DNA of 6,023 nt, from the NCBI GenBank assembly GCA_045106295.1, contig JBGCEI010000188.1, positions 1-6,023 on the forward strand, written 5' to 3'. Shown here in pieces: positions 1 to 5,748 of the stretch. The notes below the pieces were generated by a model. The model had not been told where the DNA came from. It did no database searches and saw nothing but the letters and a program-made list of their open reading frames with translations. A program made the translations under genes and the position numbers. Numbering within the stretch: position 1 is the first letter of the stretch; each line of letters starts with the position of its first letter. Source of the DNA: WTJX01 sp045106295. Its GTDB lineage: Bacteria > Bacteroidota > Bacteroidia > Cytophagales > JAAEPT01.

Positions 1-252
1 GATGTGCATAGTAGCTGGCAACATCGAGACAACCACATCAACCTCTTCAATAACAGAAAGTAAATTTTCTTGAGAAGATGTATCCACTTGAATAGGAGTT
101 ACATGCTCTAATTCCCTTGCTTTATCTTCAGCTAATGTTTGATTGTGATCTGCCAGAAGAATAGTAAAGTCAATCTTAGATGCCGCTTTATTAAGATATT
201 GTAATAAAAAAGTGGCCGATCTTCCAGCTCCTATAACTAAGACATTCTTCAT
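1..252 (-). CDS. Saccharopine dehydrogenase/reductase-family protein, N-terminal part (runs off left edge)
   Basis: Read on the minus strand from the ATG at 252-250, this gives 84 codons with no stop, and the gene continues beyond position 1. The product opens with a Rossmann dinucleotide-binding strand, KNVLVIGAGRSATFLLQYL, with the glycine-rich turn at residues 7-10. A second strand (FTILLADHN) follows, then VDVVVSMLPATMHI near residue 84, the SMLP-x-x-x-H signature typical of saccharopine reductases and LOR/SDH-type proteins. Family members interconvert saccharopine with lysine-side or glutamate-side products using NAD(P). Which reaction applies here cannot be told without the C-terminal substrate domain. 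It is transcribed divergently from the phosphoesterase gene across a 187-bp spacer. A small inverted repeat, CTAAAA-A-TTTTAG (253-265), lies directly before the start codon. Family call is firm; exact enzyme is not. Confidence 0.85.
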   Translation of the reverse strand, partial: MKNVLVIGAGRSATFLLQYLNKAASKIDFTILLADHNQTLAEDKARELEHVTPIQVDTSSQENLLSVIEEVDVVVSMLPATMHI

Positions 253-439
253 CTAAAAATTTTAGGTATAGTTAATCATTTTTAAGTGTTCAAACAATAA
301 CTATTCGCAATATCAGTATTGTAATATAAAACTAGCTTTTTGTACTTAATAATTATTTAATCGAATAATCATCCTTTATCACCGTTATTTATTTAATTAA
401 ATAAATAATTTGCCATATCTTTAATTCAGTAATACAATA
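253..439. other. Divergent AT-rich intergenic region between saccharopine dehydrogenase-like and phosphoesterase genes
   Basis: This spacer should hold promoters for both outward-facing genes, but I find no exact TAnnTTTG element in either direction. Near misses are CAAACAATA at 291-299 (minus-strand reading TATTGTTTG, one base too long) and TAATTTG at 406-412 (one base too short). It also contains a weak inverted repeat CAATA-TCAG-TATTG (308-321) and the 24-bp palindrome listed separately. No open reading frame or RNA gene is apparent. Confidence 0.5.
385..408. repeat. Perfect 24-bp A/T-only palindrome upstream of the phosphoesterase gene
   Basis: The half-site TTATTTATTTAA is followed directly by its reverse complement TTAAATAAATAA, with no spacer. 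The palindrome ends 31 bp before the phosphoesterase ATG. An uninterrupted dyad here could be an operator for a dimeric regulator or a cruciform-prone site. It could also arise by chance from low-complexity AT sequence. It lacks the GC stem and loop of a terminator. Confidence 0.5.
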
Positions 440-1201
440 ATGAAAATAGGACTATTAGCTGATATCCATGATGACACCTCTAGTTTAACAAAAGCCTTGG
501 CTGTGTTAACGAAAGAAGAGTGCGACCAAATTATCTGTTTGGGCGACATCACTGGGAGCTCCATCCCTAACATAAACTTCTACGATAAAGATAGTAGAAA
601 TAGTCACGAGGCAATTCAACTCATCAGAAAATACTGCAATGAAGCTGTAATCGGTAATCACGATTTACATACAATAGAGAAAATACCAAATCATACTGGC
701 ATCTATAAATTTCCAAAGAATTGGTACAAACTAGACTATTACAGTAAACAGAAGATTTTTAAAAACAAAGTATGGCTTTATGAAAATGAATTACCTTCTT
801 TAATAGACAGAGAAGATCGTCTTTTTCTAATAGGCTTACCAGAGATGGTATTTAAATACTATGAAAATGAACTAGGCGCCCTATACTCACATTATGCCTA
901 CCCCGATATTACAGGTATTTCTACCGTAAAGCATAGAAATCCACGGTATTTAGAAAAACATTTTAAATATATGGATATGCACAAAGTGAAACTGAGCTTC
1001 TCAGGACACAATCATAAGGAAGGCATTTCCGTAATGAACAAAGAAGAAAAAGAGGTTGTTGAACCAGGGAACAGCTTTACATTGGACAAAAAAACAAATT
1101 ACTGGATAGGAATCCCTCCCGTTGCCAAATCAGCTGTTAATAATCAAGGAGTTGCAGTATTCGACACGATCTCTTACGAATTACGCTGTCTTTCTTTTTA
1201 A
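440..1201 (+). CDS. Calcineurin-like metallophosphoesterase
   Basis: This 253-residue cytoplasmic protein carries the full metal-binding set of the calcineurin-like phosphoesterase fold: D-x-H at D8/H10 (LLADIH), GD at 35-36 (CLGDITG), GNHD at 72-75, a lone histidine H151 (LYSHYAYPD), and GHNH at 189-192. These residues bind two divalent metals and hydrolyse phosphomono- or phosphodiesters. The substrate cannot be read from the sequence. The C-terminal stretch with EPGNSF (208-213) and GVAVFD (237-242) resembles the closing strands of YfcE/MJ0936-type phosphodiesterases, though the protein is longer than those because of an insertion around residues 85-145. No signal peptide is seen. The start at 440 is the first ATG and has no Shine-Dalgarno sequence, as is usual in Bacteroidota. 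It seems to be a single-gene unit, since the next gene has its own promoter 21 bp downstream. Confidence 0.88.
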   Translation: MKIGLLADIHDDTSSLTKALAVLTKEECDQIICLGDITGSSIPNINFYDKDSRNSHEAIQLIRKYCNEAVIGNHDLHTIEKIPNHTGIYKFPKNWYKLDYYSKQKIFKNKVWLYENELPSLIDREDRLFLIGLPEMVFKYYENELGALYSHYAYPDITGISTVKHRNPRYLEKHFKYMDMHKVKLSFSGHNHKEGISVMNKEEKEVVEPGNSFTLDKKTNYWIGIPPVAKSAVNNQGVAVFDTISYELRCLSF

Positions 1202-1222
1202 ATCAAAAGCCAGATTCATCCG

Positions 1223-1252
1223 TTGAATTATACGCAAATACAGTTACCTTTG
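1223..1252 (+). promoter_or_regulatory. Bacteroidota-type promoter for the plsC-gatC-DUF4403 operon
   Basis: TTG (1223-1225) and TACCTTTG (1245-1252) are separated by 19 bp. This matches the -33 TTG / -7 TAnnTTTG consensus known for Bacteroides and Flavobacterium primary sigma factors exactly. Transcription should start near 1258, giving a leader of about 21 nt before the ATG at 1279. Confidence 0.8.
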
Positions 1253-1278
1253 TCTTACTTTTTCAATACACACAATAG

Positions 1279-2019
1279 ATGACTCGCTTACTTAAAAAGA
1301 CTTACGCTATCTATGCAGGAATATTATACGTAGTATCATTTATTCCTCTCTTTATACCGATTGTTTTTTTTGGGTCATTCAAAAAAACAAAATTTATTGC
1401 TCACAGAATAAATGTATTCACTTCATTTTTCACATTTTTCTTTACTCCTATTATCTATAAGAGAGAATACAGGTTTAAGCCATCAAAAAAAGAGCAATAC
1501 GTCTATTGTTCTAACCATACTTCTTTTATGGACATACCTTTGCTATTCCTTACCCTACCAGGGTTTGTAAACATAATGGGGAAATCTACGATAGGCTCTT
1601 GGCCTCTTTTTGGAATCATGTACAAACAATTATATATTTTAGTCAATAGAAAAAGTAAAACAGGGCGTTTTCAAGCATTACAGGATGCAAAAGATACCGT
1701 TGCAGATGGAAGAAGTATGATCATTTTTCCTGAAGGAACAATTCCTAATGAAAATGCCCCAAACATGATCAACTTTAAAGATGGAGCATTTAAAGTAGCT
1801 ATTGCTAATCAAATACCGATTATCCCTATTACTATTCCATTTAATTGGAAAAAATTACCCGGAATTGGAGCTAAAGAAGGCTTATCTTTAGGGAAAGTAA
1901 AAATAATCGTTCACGAACCTATTGTTACCAAAGGTATGACAGAAAGTGACGTCCGTGGCTTAAAAGATCAAACATTCAATATTATTGATTCAGAATTAAA
2001 AAAACAGAATAACATATGA
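1279..2019 (+). CDS. plsC: 1-acyl-sn-glycerol-3-phosphate acyltransferase (PlsC-like)
   Basis: This 246-residue membrane-associated acyltransferase should transfer an acyl chain to lysophosphatidic acid to make phosphatidic acid, the precursor of membrane phospholipids. The motifs are in the right order. The catalytic H-x4-D is H80/D85 (SNHTSFMD). Block II is GKSTIGSWPLFG (101-112) followed by VNR at 122-124. Block III is FPEGT (150-154), which contacts the phosphate. Block IV is IIPITI (181-186). The N-terminus has hydrophobic stretches at about 12-32 and 46-60 that would anchor it to the inner membrane. The start is the first ATG after a consensus promoter. Its stop overlaps the next start (ATGA, 2016-2019), implying translational coupling to gatC. 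Other lyso-lipid acyltransferases share these motifs, so the exact acceptor is inferred. Confidence 0.88.
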   Translation: MTRLLKKTYAIYAGILYVVSFIPLFIPIVFFGSFKKTKFIAHRINVFTSFFTFFFTPIIYKREYRFKPSKKEQYVYCSNHTSFMDIPLLFLTLPGFVNIMGKSTIGSWPLFGIMYKQLYILVNRKSKTGRFQALQDAKDTVADGRSMIIFPEGTIPNENAPNMINFKDGAFKVAIANQIPIIPITIPFNWKKLPGIGAKEGLSLGKVKIIVHEPIVTKGMTESDVRGLKDQTFNIIDSELKKQNNI

Positions 2020-2300
2020 TCGACAAAAAAACAGTTCATGAAATAGCTCACTTAGCTAGATTAGAACTAAAAGAAGGAGAAGATGAAAAAATGGCGTCTG
2101 AGTTAACAAAAATAGTAACGTGGATGGGAGAATTGAATAAAATCAATACAGACAATACGACTCCATTGATTCATATGTCCTCTGAAATAGATGTATTAAG
2201 AGAAGACAAGATTAATCATGTATTAGGTCACGAAAAAGGACTAAAGAATGCCCCTAAAAAAGATTCTAATTACTTCAGAGTACCAAAAGTAATTGAGTAA
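2016..2300 (+). CDS. gatC: Asp-tRNA(Asn)/Glu-tRNA(Gln) amidotransferase subunit C
   Basis: The 94-residue product is the small subunit of the GatCAB amidotransferase, which converts mischarged Glu-tRNA(Gln), and in some bacteria Asp-tRNA(Asn), to the correct amide form. GatC wraps around GatA and stabilises its contact with GatB. Diagnostic segments are IAHLARLEL (10-18), the TPLIHM segment (48-53), VLREDK (60-65), and the C-terminal NAPKKDSNYFRVPKVIE. The length is normal for the family. gatA and gatB are not in the window, so the complex is encoded at scattered loci. Its start overlaps the plsC stop by 4 nt and its stop lies 1 nt before the next ATG, so it is sandwiched in a tight operon. 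Confidence 0.95.
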   Translation: MIDKKTVHEIAHLARLELKEGEDEKMASELTKIVTWMGELNKINTDNTTPLIHMSSEIDVLREDKINHVLGHEKGLKNAPKKDSNYFRVPKVIE

Positions 2301-2301
2301 T

Positions 2302-3690
2302 ATGATAAAATATATTGTTCATAGCCTAATAATTATCCTCAGCTTATGTTTCTTTTCTTGCCAAAAGAAGAGTTATATCTACATGGATACACCTGAAAAA
2401 TTAGCTCGAACAAAAGTCTATGAACAACAAGTATCAGATCTAAACATCCCCTTTGTATTTGACATAAAACAACTTGAATTAATCATTAATCAATCATTAC
2501 CAACTACTTTTTATTCAGACAAAAGTTATTTCAATAACAATAATGATGGATTAAAATTGGAAGCAACCAAAGCAAATAACATAAAAATAGCTGAGAAAAA
2601 CGGTGCTCTAACGTACAGTATTCCCGTTTCTTTACTTCTAGACTATAAGAAATCATTAGCTATAAAAAGTAATGCAAAAATAGAGGTAAGTTACGCTACT
2701 ACTTTTTCTGTCACCGACGATTGGAAAATAAAAACTACTACTACATCCTCTGGTTATTCGTGGATTGAAAAACCCACTATCACTAATTTCTTTGTAAAGG
2801 TAACAATACCCGATCTAGTGCTTAATGCCATAGATGATGAATTACAAAAACAACTATCTAAAGTAGCCACCATTATTGATACTCAAATTAGCAAAAAGCT
2901 TGATTTCACTCAATCTATCAATGACATATGGTCTCGTATCCAAGAACCTTCATTAATAGACTCTACTCATAAAGTATGGCTAAAAGCTACCCCTACAAAT
3001 TTTGCCTTTTCCACTCTGGATGGCAATGATAGAAACGTTTTCCTAAAATCCTCTATCAGTCTATCAACCGATATTGTGGTTGGGGGAAAACCAAAAATAA
3101 CACCAATTAAAACCCTCCCTCCTATCGTAAAAAGCGAAACAATTTCTGACTCGTTTTCCCTTGCCTTTACTACTAATATTTCCTATCTAGAAATCAATAA
3201 AATAGTTAAAAAAGAGTTGGTGGGATACACCTATACGAGTAATAATAAAAAAATAGTCATTACCGAAACAGACATTACAGCAAATGGAGATTACCTCTAT
3301 GCCAAATTATCTTTTACAGGAAGTGTTAATGGCACTATGTATTTACGGGGTATCCCTGCAATTGACATCAAGACAAATGAGATATATCTTGAAAATCTAG
3401 ATTTCGATATTAAAAGCAAAAAAACAATCCTTTCTATTGCTGACTTTTTAGTTCATGGAACCTTCAAAAGAAAAATAGATTCCTTTATGAGAATCCCGTT
3501 AAATGAATATTTCGAAGAAGCAGAGCAAGGAATTGAACAAAACGTGCAAGAATTAGTTGATATACCAATAACTATTGACTGTGATGTTACCGACTTCACT
3601 CCTGAAAACATTTATTTAACTGACACACAACTGAAAGCTGTAATTTATGTTAGCGGAAAAGCTGTAGTAGCTTATGGCATAGCGGAATAA
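2302..3690 (+). CDS. DUF4403 family lipoprotein
   Basis: I start this gene at the ATG at 2302 (462 residues), one base after gatC. An in-frame TTG at 2293 adds only MSN before the signal and is less likely. The N-terminus is a lipoprotein signal: K3, a hydrophobic stretch 5-18, and a lipobox-like FFSC with the lipidated cysteine at C20, followed by QKKS. It should therefore be exported and anchored in the outer or inner membrane. The body matches the DUF4403 pattern: PFVFDIKQLELIINQSLP (50-67), IWSRIQEPSLI with VWLKATP (209-231), and a final LTDTQLKAVIYVSGKAVV (439-456). It is mostly beta-strand with amphipathic helices near 170-212 and 388-420, and the two halves look alike. Function is unknown. 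A lipid- or surface-related role is only a guess from anchoring and the neighbouring plsC. Confidence 0.85.
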   Translation: MIKYIVHSLIIILSLCFFSCQKKSYIYMDTPEKLARTKVYEQQVSDLNIPFVFDIKQLELIINQSLPTTFYSDKSYFNNNNDGLKLEATKANNIKIAEKNGALTYSIPVSLLLDYKKSLAIKSNAKIEVSYATTFSVTDDWKIKTTTTSSGYSWIEKPTITNFFVKVTIPDLVLNAIDDELQKQLSKVATIIDTQISKKLDFTQSINDIWSRIQEPSLIDSTHKVWLKATPTNFAFSTLDGNDRNVFLKSSISLSTDIVVGGKPKITPIKTLPPIVKSETISDSFSLAFTTNISYLEINKIVKKELVGYTYTSNNKKIVITETDITANGDYLYAKLSFTGSVNGTMYLRGIPAIDIKTNEIYLENLDFDIKSKKTILSIADFLVHGTFKRKIDSFMRIPLNEYFEEAEQGIEQNVQELVDIPITIDCDVTDFTPENIYLTDTQLKAVIYVSGKAVVAYGIAE

Positions 3691-3727
3691 GTTGATTTTT
3701 TATTATATTTAAGCACCAACCTTAGTA

Positions 3728-4117
3728 ATGAAAGACTTAGACTTCGATATAGACTTAGAACATACTCTGTTACGTTTCACTAATGGCATTCAATATATTA
3801 TTAGAAAAGATGGGACATTCACAGGAGAAATGGCAAAAGAAATTGCTGAAACTAGACTGAAAAAATTGAATGAGACATCTTGTCCTACTCTAATTTCTAC
3901 AAATGGAAATTTCATTGACGACAGCGCAAAAAAATATCTTCAATCTGACGAATTCAAGGAAATACATTCAGCCTCTGCTGTAGCTATGATAGCTAATAAT
4001 AGAGCTAAAATAATGGTGCTAACTGTTATCACTTCCTATATGAATTTACCATGCCCCATAAAAATCTTTAAAAAAATAGAAGATGGAGAGAAGTGGTTAA
4101 AACAATTTATTGATTAG
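3728..4117 (+). CDS. Small STAS/SEC14-like (SpoIIAA-like) domain protein
   Basis: This 129-residue soluble protein has the layout of the small Bacteroidota STAS/SEC14-like family (DUF7793-type, from memory). It has an N-terminal beta strand pair (FDIDLEHTLLRF, IQYIIRKDG), a helix (34-48), a strand TLISTNGNF (54-62), a helix ending near 79, then AVAMIANNRAKIMVLTVITSYM (84-105) and a closing PCPIKIFKKIEDGEKWLKQF (109-128). The closing P-x-K-x-F...E...WL motif is characteristic of proteins in this group. Related domains act as anti-sigma-factor antagonists or bind nucleotides or lipids, but no phosphorylatable serine motif is clear and no kinase or sigma factor partner lies nearby. It follows the lipoprotein gene after 37 bp of T-rich sequence with no convincing promoter, so it may be the last gene of the upstream operon. 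Role unknown. Confidence 0.65.
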   Translation: MKDLDFDIDLEHTLLRFTNGIQYIIRKDGTFTGEMAKEIAETRLKKLNETSCPTLISTNGNFIDDSAKKYLQSDEFKEIHSASAVAMIANNRAKIMVLTVITSYMNLPCPIKIFKKIEDGEKWLKQFID

Positions 4118-4159
4118 CACATTTTTCTCTTCATATACTTAAAAGAAACCTATTTCTAC

Positions 4160-4190
4160 TTTCTAATTTACTTTTCTAACTCTATATTTG
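4160..4190 (+). promoter_or_regulatory. Bacteroidota-type promoter for the SAM riboswitch-metH operon
   Basis: TATATTTG (4183-4190) is an exact TAnnTTTG -7 element. TTTC (4160-4163), one mismatch from TTTG, lies 19 bp upstream as the -33 element. The predicted transcription start is about 4196, which is the first base of the riboswitch P1 helix, so element and aptamer support each other. Confidence 0.75.
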
Positions 4191-4195
4191 TATCA

Positions 4196-4296
4196 CTTAT
4201 CAAGAAAGACCGAGGGATGGGCCCTTTGACGTCTTGGCAACCACTTAGTAAGAAGGTGCCAACTCCCACTACAGTTTTGCGCTGTAGATAGATGAG
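4196..4296 (+). promoter_or_regulatory. SAM-I (S-box) riboswitch aptamer
   Basis: The leader of the methionine operon folds as a SAM-I aptamer, which binds S-adenosylmethionine and represses methionine genes when SAM is plentiful. P1 pairs CTTATC (4196-4201) with GATGAG (4291-4296). P2 pairs AAGAC (4206-4210) with GTCTT (4231-4235), with the conserved GAGGGA...GGCCC block inside. The invariant GGCAACCA is at 4236-4243 and GGTGCCAA at 4255-4262. P3 is short, about 4243-4258. P4 pairs CTACAG (4269-4274) with CTGTAG (4282-4287). The pseudoknot between the P2 loop and J3/4 is TGGG (4218-4221) with CCCA (4265-4268). In the well-studied Bacillus yitJ aptamer the equivalent pair is, from memory, CUGG/CCAG, so the pairing is kept while the bases differ. 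The order and spacing leave little doubt. Confidence 0.95.
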
Positions 4297-4380
4297 ACCG
4301 TGATTTTTCACATTCCCTTATCCAACGTTTTCTTGATAGTACAATTATATTTCTAGCTTAAACCTAGATACTATGAAGAA
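4297..4380 (+). promoter_or_regulatory. metH: Riboswitch expression platform with a predicted start-codon-sequestering hairpin
   Basis: No intrinsic terminator is present: the small GTGA-TTTT-TCAC hairpin (4300-4311) has no U-run after it. Instead TTCTTGATAGTA (4330-4341) can pair with TACTATGAAGAA (4369-4380), 11 of 12 positions, the only mismatch being G4335 against the G of the ATG. A 5-bp hairpin TCTAG/CTAGA (4352-4356/4364-4368) sits inside and stacks on it. The competitor is the aptamer's own 5' strand: TATCAAGAAA (4198-4207) pairs perfectly with TTTCTTGATA (4329-4338). In addition CTTATC (4317-4322) copies the P1 5' strand and could hold GATGAG when P1 is open. The predicted logic is SAM bound, P1 closed, start codon hidden; SAM absent, start codon free. 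The pairings are read from sequence; the mechanism is inferred. Confidence 0.6.
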
Positions 4381-5377
4381 CGATATTAGAACGATATTAA
4401 AAGACAGGATTCTTATTCTCGACGGAGCAATGGGAACGATGATCCAACGTCATAAACTAGAGGAGGAAGACTTTAGAAACGAAAGTTTAAAAGATCATCC
4501 AAAACCACTAAAAGGGAACAATGACTTGCTTTCAGTTACTCGCCCAGACGTTATTAAAGAGATACATGCAGAGTATTACTCCGTAGGAGCAGATATTGTA
4601 GAGACCAATACATTTAGTGGTACCACTATCGCCCAAGCAGATTATGCATTGGAACATTTAGTGTATGATATTAATTACCAATCTGCTAAGTTAGCTAGAG
4701 AAGTGGCTGACGAATTTACGACCAATGAACCTCACAAACCACGCTTTGTTGCTGGAGCAATGGGACCAACCAACAGAACCGCATCACTTTCTCCAGATGT
4801 AAATGATCCTGGTTATAGAGCGGTTACTTTTGAACAATTAAAAACAGCCTACAAAGAGCAAGCTGAAGCCTTATTAGATGGAGGCGTTGATATCCTCTTA
4901 GTAGAAACAATTTTCGATACACTCAATGCAAAAGCAGCTTTATTTGCTTGTCAAGAAGTACTAGACGAAAGAAAGTTAAATACACCAATTATGGTATCTG
5001 GAACAATTACAGATGCCAGTGGTAGAACACTATCAGGGCAAACAACAGAAGCATTTCTAATATCTGTTTCCCATATCCCATTATTGACCGTAGGCTTAAA
5101 CTGTGCATTAGGTGCAAAAGAATTAAAACCATATTTAGAAGTGCTATCCAATAAATCTGAGTTTGGAGTAAGTGCCTATCCTAATGCGGGTCTTCCAAAC
5201 GAGTTTGGAGAATATGACCAAACGCCTGATGAAATGAGTAGTCAAATCGAAGAGTTTTTAAAAGAAGGATACATTAATATTTTAGGTGGATGCTGTGGAA
5301 CAACTCCAGATCATATAAAAGCTATGGCGGAAACAGCTAATCGTTACTCTCCTAGAAAATTAGGTACTAGCAATTAG
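4373..5377 (+). CDS. metH: Methionine synthase, homocysteine-binding domain as a separate protein (split MetH, N-terminal part)
   Basis: The 334-residue protein is the homocysteine S-methyltransferase barrel of cobalamin-dependent methionine synthase, encoded alone as in many Bacteroidota. It binds homocysteine through a zinc held by three cysteines: C244 in GLNC and C307/C308 in GGCCGT. Other family marks are DGAMGTMIQ (17-25), ETNTFSGT (77-84), and the AGAMGPTNRTASLSPDV segment (127-143), all close to the first domain of E. coli MetH. It has to work with the folate/cobalamin part encoded from 5769 to methylate homocysteine to methionine. The ATG at 4373 lies 76 nt after the SAM-I aptamer, so expression should fall when SAM is high. 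The last residues, LGTSN, and the stop fall within a degenerate heptamer repeat that flanks the next gene, suggesting the tail was altered by insertion. The catalytic domain appears complete. Confidence 0.95.
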   Translation: MKNDIRTILKDRILILDGAMGTMIQRHKLEEEDFRNESLKDHPKPLKGNNDLLSVTRPDVIKEIHAEYYSVGADIVETNTFSGTTIAQADYALEHLVYDINYQSAKLAREVADEFTTNEPHKPRFVAGAMGPTNRTASLSPDVNDPGYRAVTFEQLKTAYKEQAEALLDGGVDILLVETIFDTLNAKAALFACQEVLDERKLNTPIMVSGTITDASGRTLSGQTTEAFLISVSHIPLLTVGLNCALGAKELKPYLEVLSNKSEFGVSAYPNAGLPNEFGEYDQTPDEMSSQIEEFLKEGYINILGGCCGTTPDHIKAMAETANRYSPRKLGTSN

Positions 5378-5388
5378 CTTTTAGCTTT
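5359..5388 (-). repeat. Left heptamer repeat array flanking the four-helix-bundle gene
   Basis: Read on the minus strand this holds four degenerate heptamers, from right to left AGCTAAA (5386-5380), AGCTAAT (5379-5373), TGCTAGT (5372-5366) and ACCTAAT (5365-5359), consensus AGCTAAN. It overlaps the last codons and stop of the upstream metH gene. Positions 5369-5388 match the reverse complement of 5727-5746 at 17 of 20 bases; extended to 5361-5388 against 5727-5754 the match is 23 of 28. It thus forms one side of an imperfect inverted repeat around the gene at 5389-5748. Confidence 0.7.
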
Positions 5389-5748
5389 ATGAGGAGTTTT
5401 AAAAACATATTGGTTTGGCAAAAGTCAAAAAGCTTAGTAGCTAAAATCTACATTTTAACTTCAAGTTTTCCTGACTCTGAAAGATTCGGGCTAACTAGCC
5501 AAATTAGAAGAGCTGCAATTTCCATTCCATCAAACATAGCAGAAGGTTGTTCAAGATCTTCCGATAAAGATTTTAAACGTTTTCTAGAAATTGCTATTGG
5601 TTCTTCTTTTGAATTAGAAACTCAACTATTAATTGCTACTGATTTAAACTACTTAAATGAAACATATCTAGGTGACATTCTTACTGAAATCACAGAGATT
5701 CAAAAAATGTTAAATTCATTCATTCAAAAGCTAAAAGCCAACGGCTAA
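5389..5748 (+). CDS. Four-helix-bundle protein of the 23S rRNA intervening-sequence (S23/TIGR02436) family
   Basis: The 119-residue product is a clear member of the family first seen inside 23S rRNA intervening sequences, which folds as four helices and assembles into pentamers in structures known for the family. Visible marks are FKNILVWQKSKSLVAKIY (4-21), FPDSERFGLTSQIRRAAISI (27-46), PSNIAEGCSRSSDKDFKRFL (47-66), and the IAIGSSFELETQLLIATDLNYL segment (68-89). The family has no proven enzymatic activity. It is a relative of Avd, the accessory protein of diversity-generating retroelements, but no reverse transcriptase is seen here. The gene starts 11 nt after the metH N-terminal part and ends 20 nt before the metH C-terminal part, with no promoter of its own, so it is probably read from the riboswitch-controlled promoter. 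Degenerate heptamer repeats in opposite orientation bracket it, so it is probably a late insertion rather than a methionine-pathway gene. Confidence 0.92.
   Translation: MRSFKNILVWQKSKSLVAKIYILTSSFPDSERFGLTSQIRRAAISIPSNIAEGCSRSSDKDFKRFLEIAIGSSFELETQLLIATDLNYLNETYLGDILTEITEIQKMLNSFIQKLKANG

Noticed and set aside
2293..2301. TTG as an upstream start for the DUF4403 lipoprotein
   Set aside because: It overlaps the end of gatC and adds only three residues ahead of a normal lipoprotein signal. The ATG at 2302 is the better start.
3692..3711. Promoter for the STAS-like gene (TTG at 3692-3694, TATATTTA at 3704-3711)
   Set aside because: The -7 match has one mismatch and the spacer is only 9 bp, far from the 17-23 bp expected.
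4144..4157. AGAAA-CCTA-TTTCT hairpin as a terminator after the STAS-like gene
   Set aside because: The five-pair stem has one G-C pair and no clear T-run, which is too weak to call.
4300..4311. GTGA-TTTT-TCAC hairpin as a riboswitch-controlled terminator
   Set aside because: The stem is only 4 bp and is followed by CATTCCC rather than a U-run, so intrinsic termination is unlikely.
4951..5151. Minus-strand open frame of 66 codons
   Set aside because: It lies wholly antisense to the conserved metH N-terminal coding region, has no recognisable protein features and no promoter.
5389..5748. Part of a diversity-generating retroelement, given the Avd relationship
   Set aside because: There is no reverse transcriptase, template repeat or variable repeat in the window, and the protein matches the rRNA intervening-sequence type.
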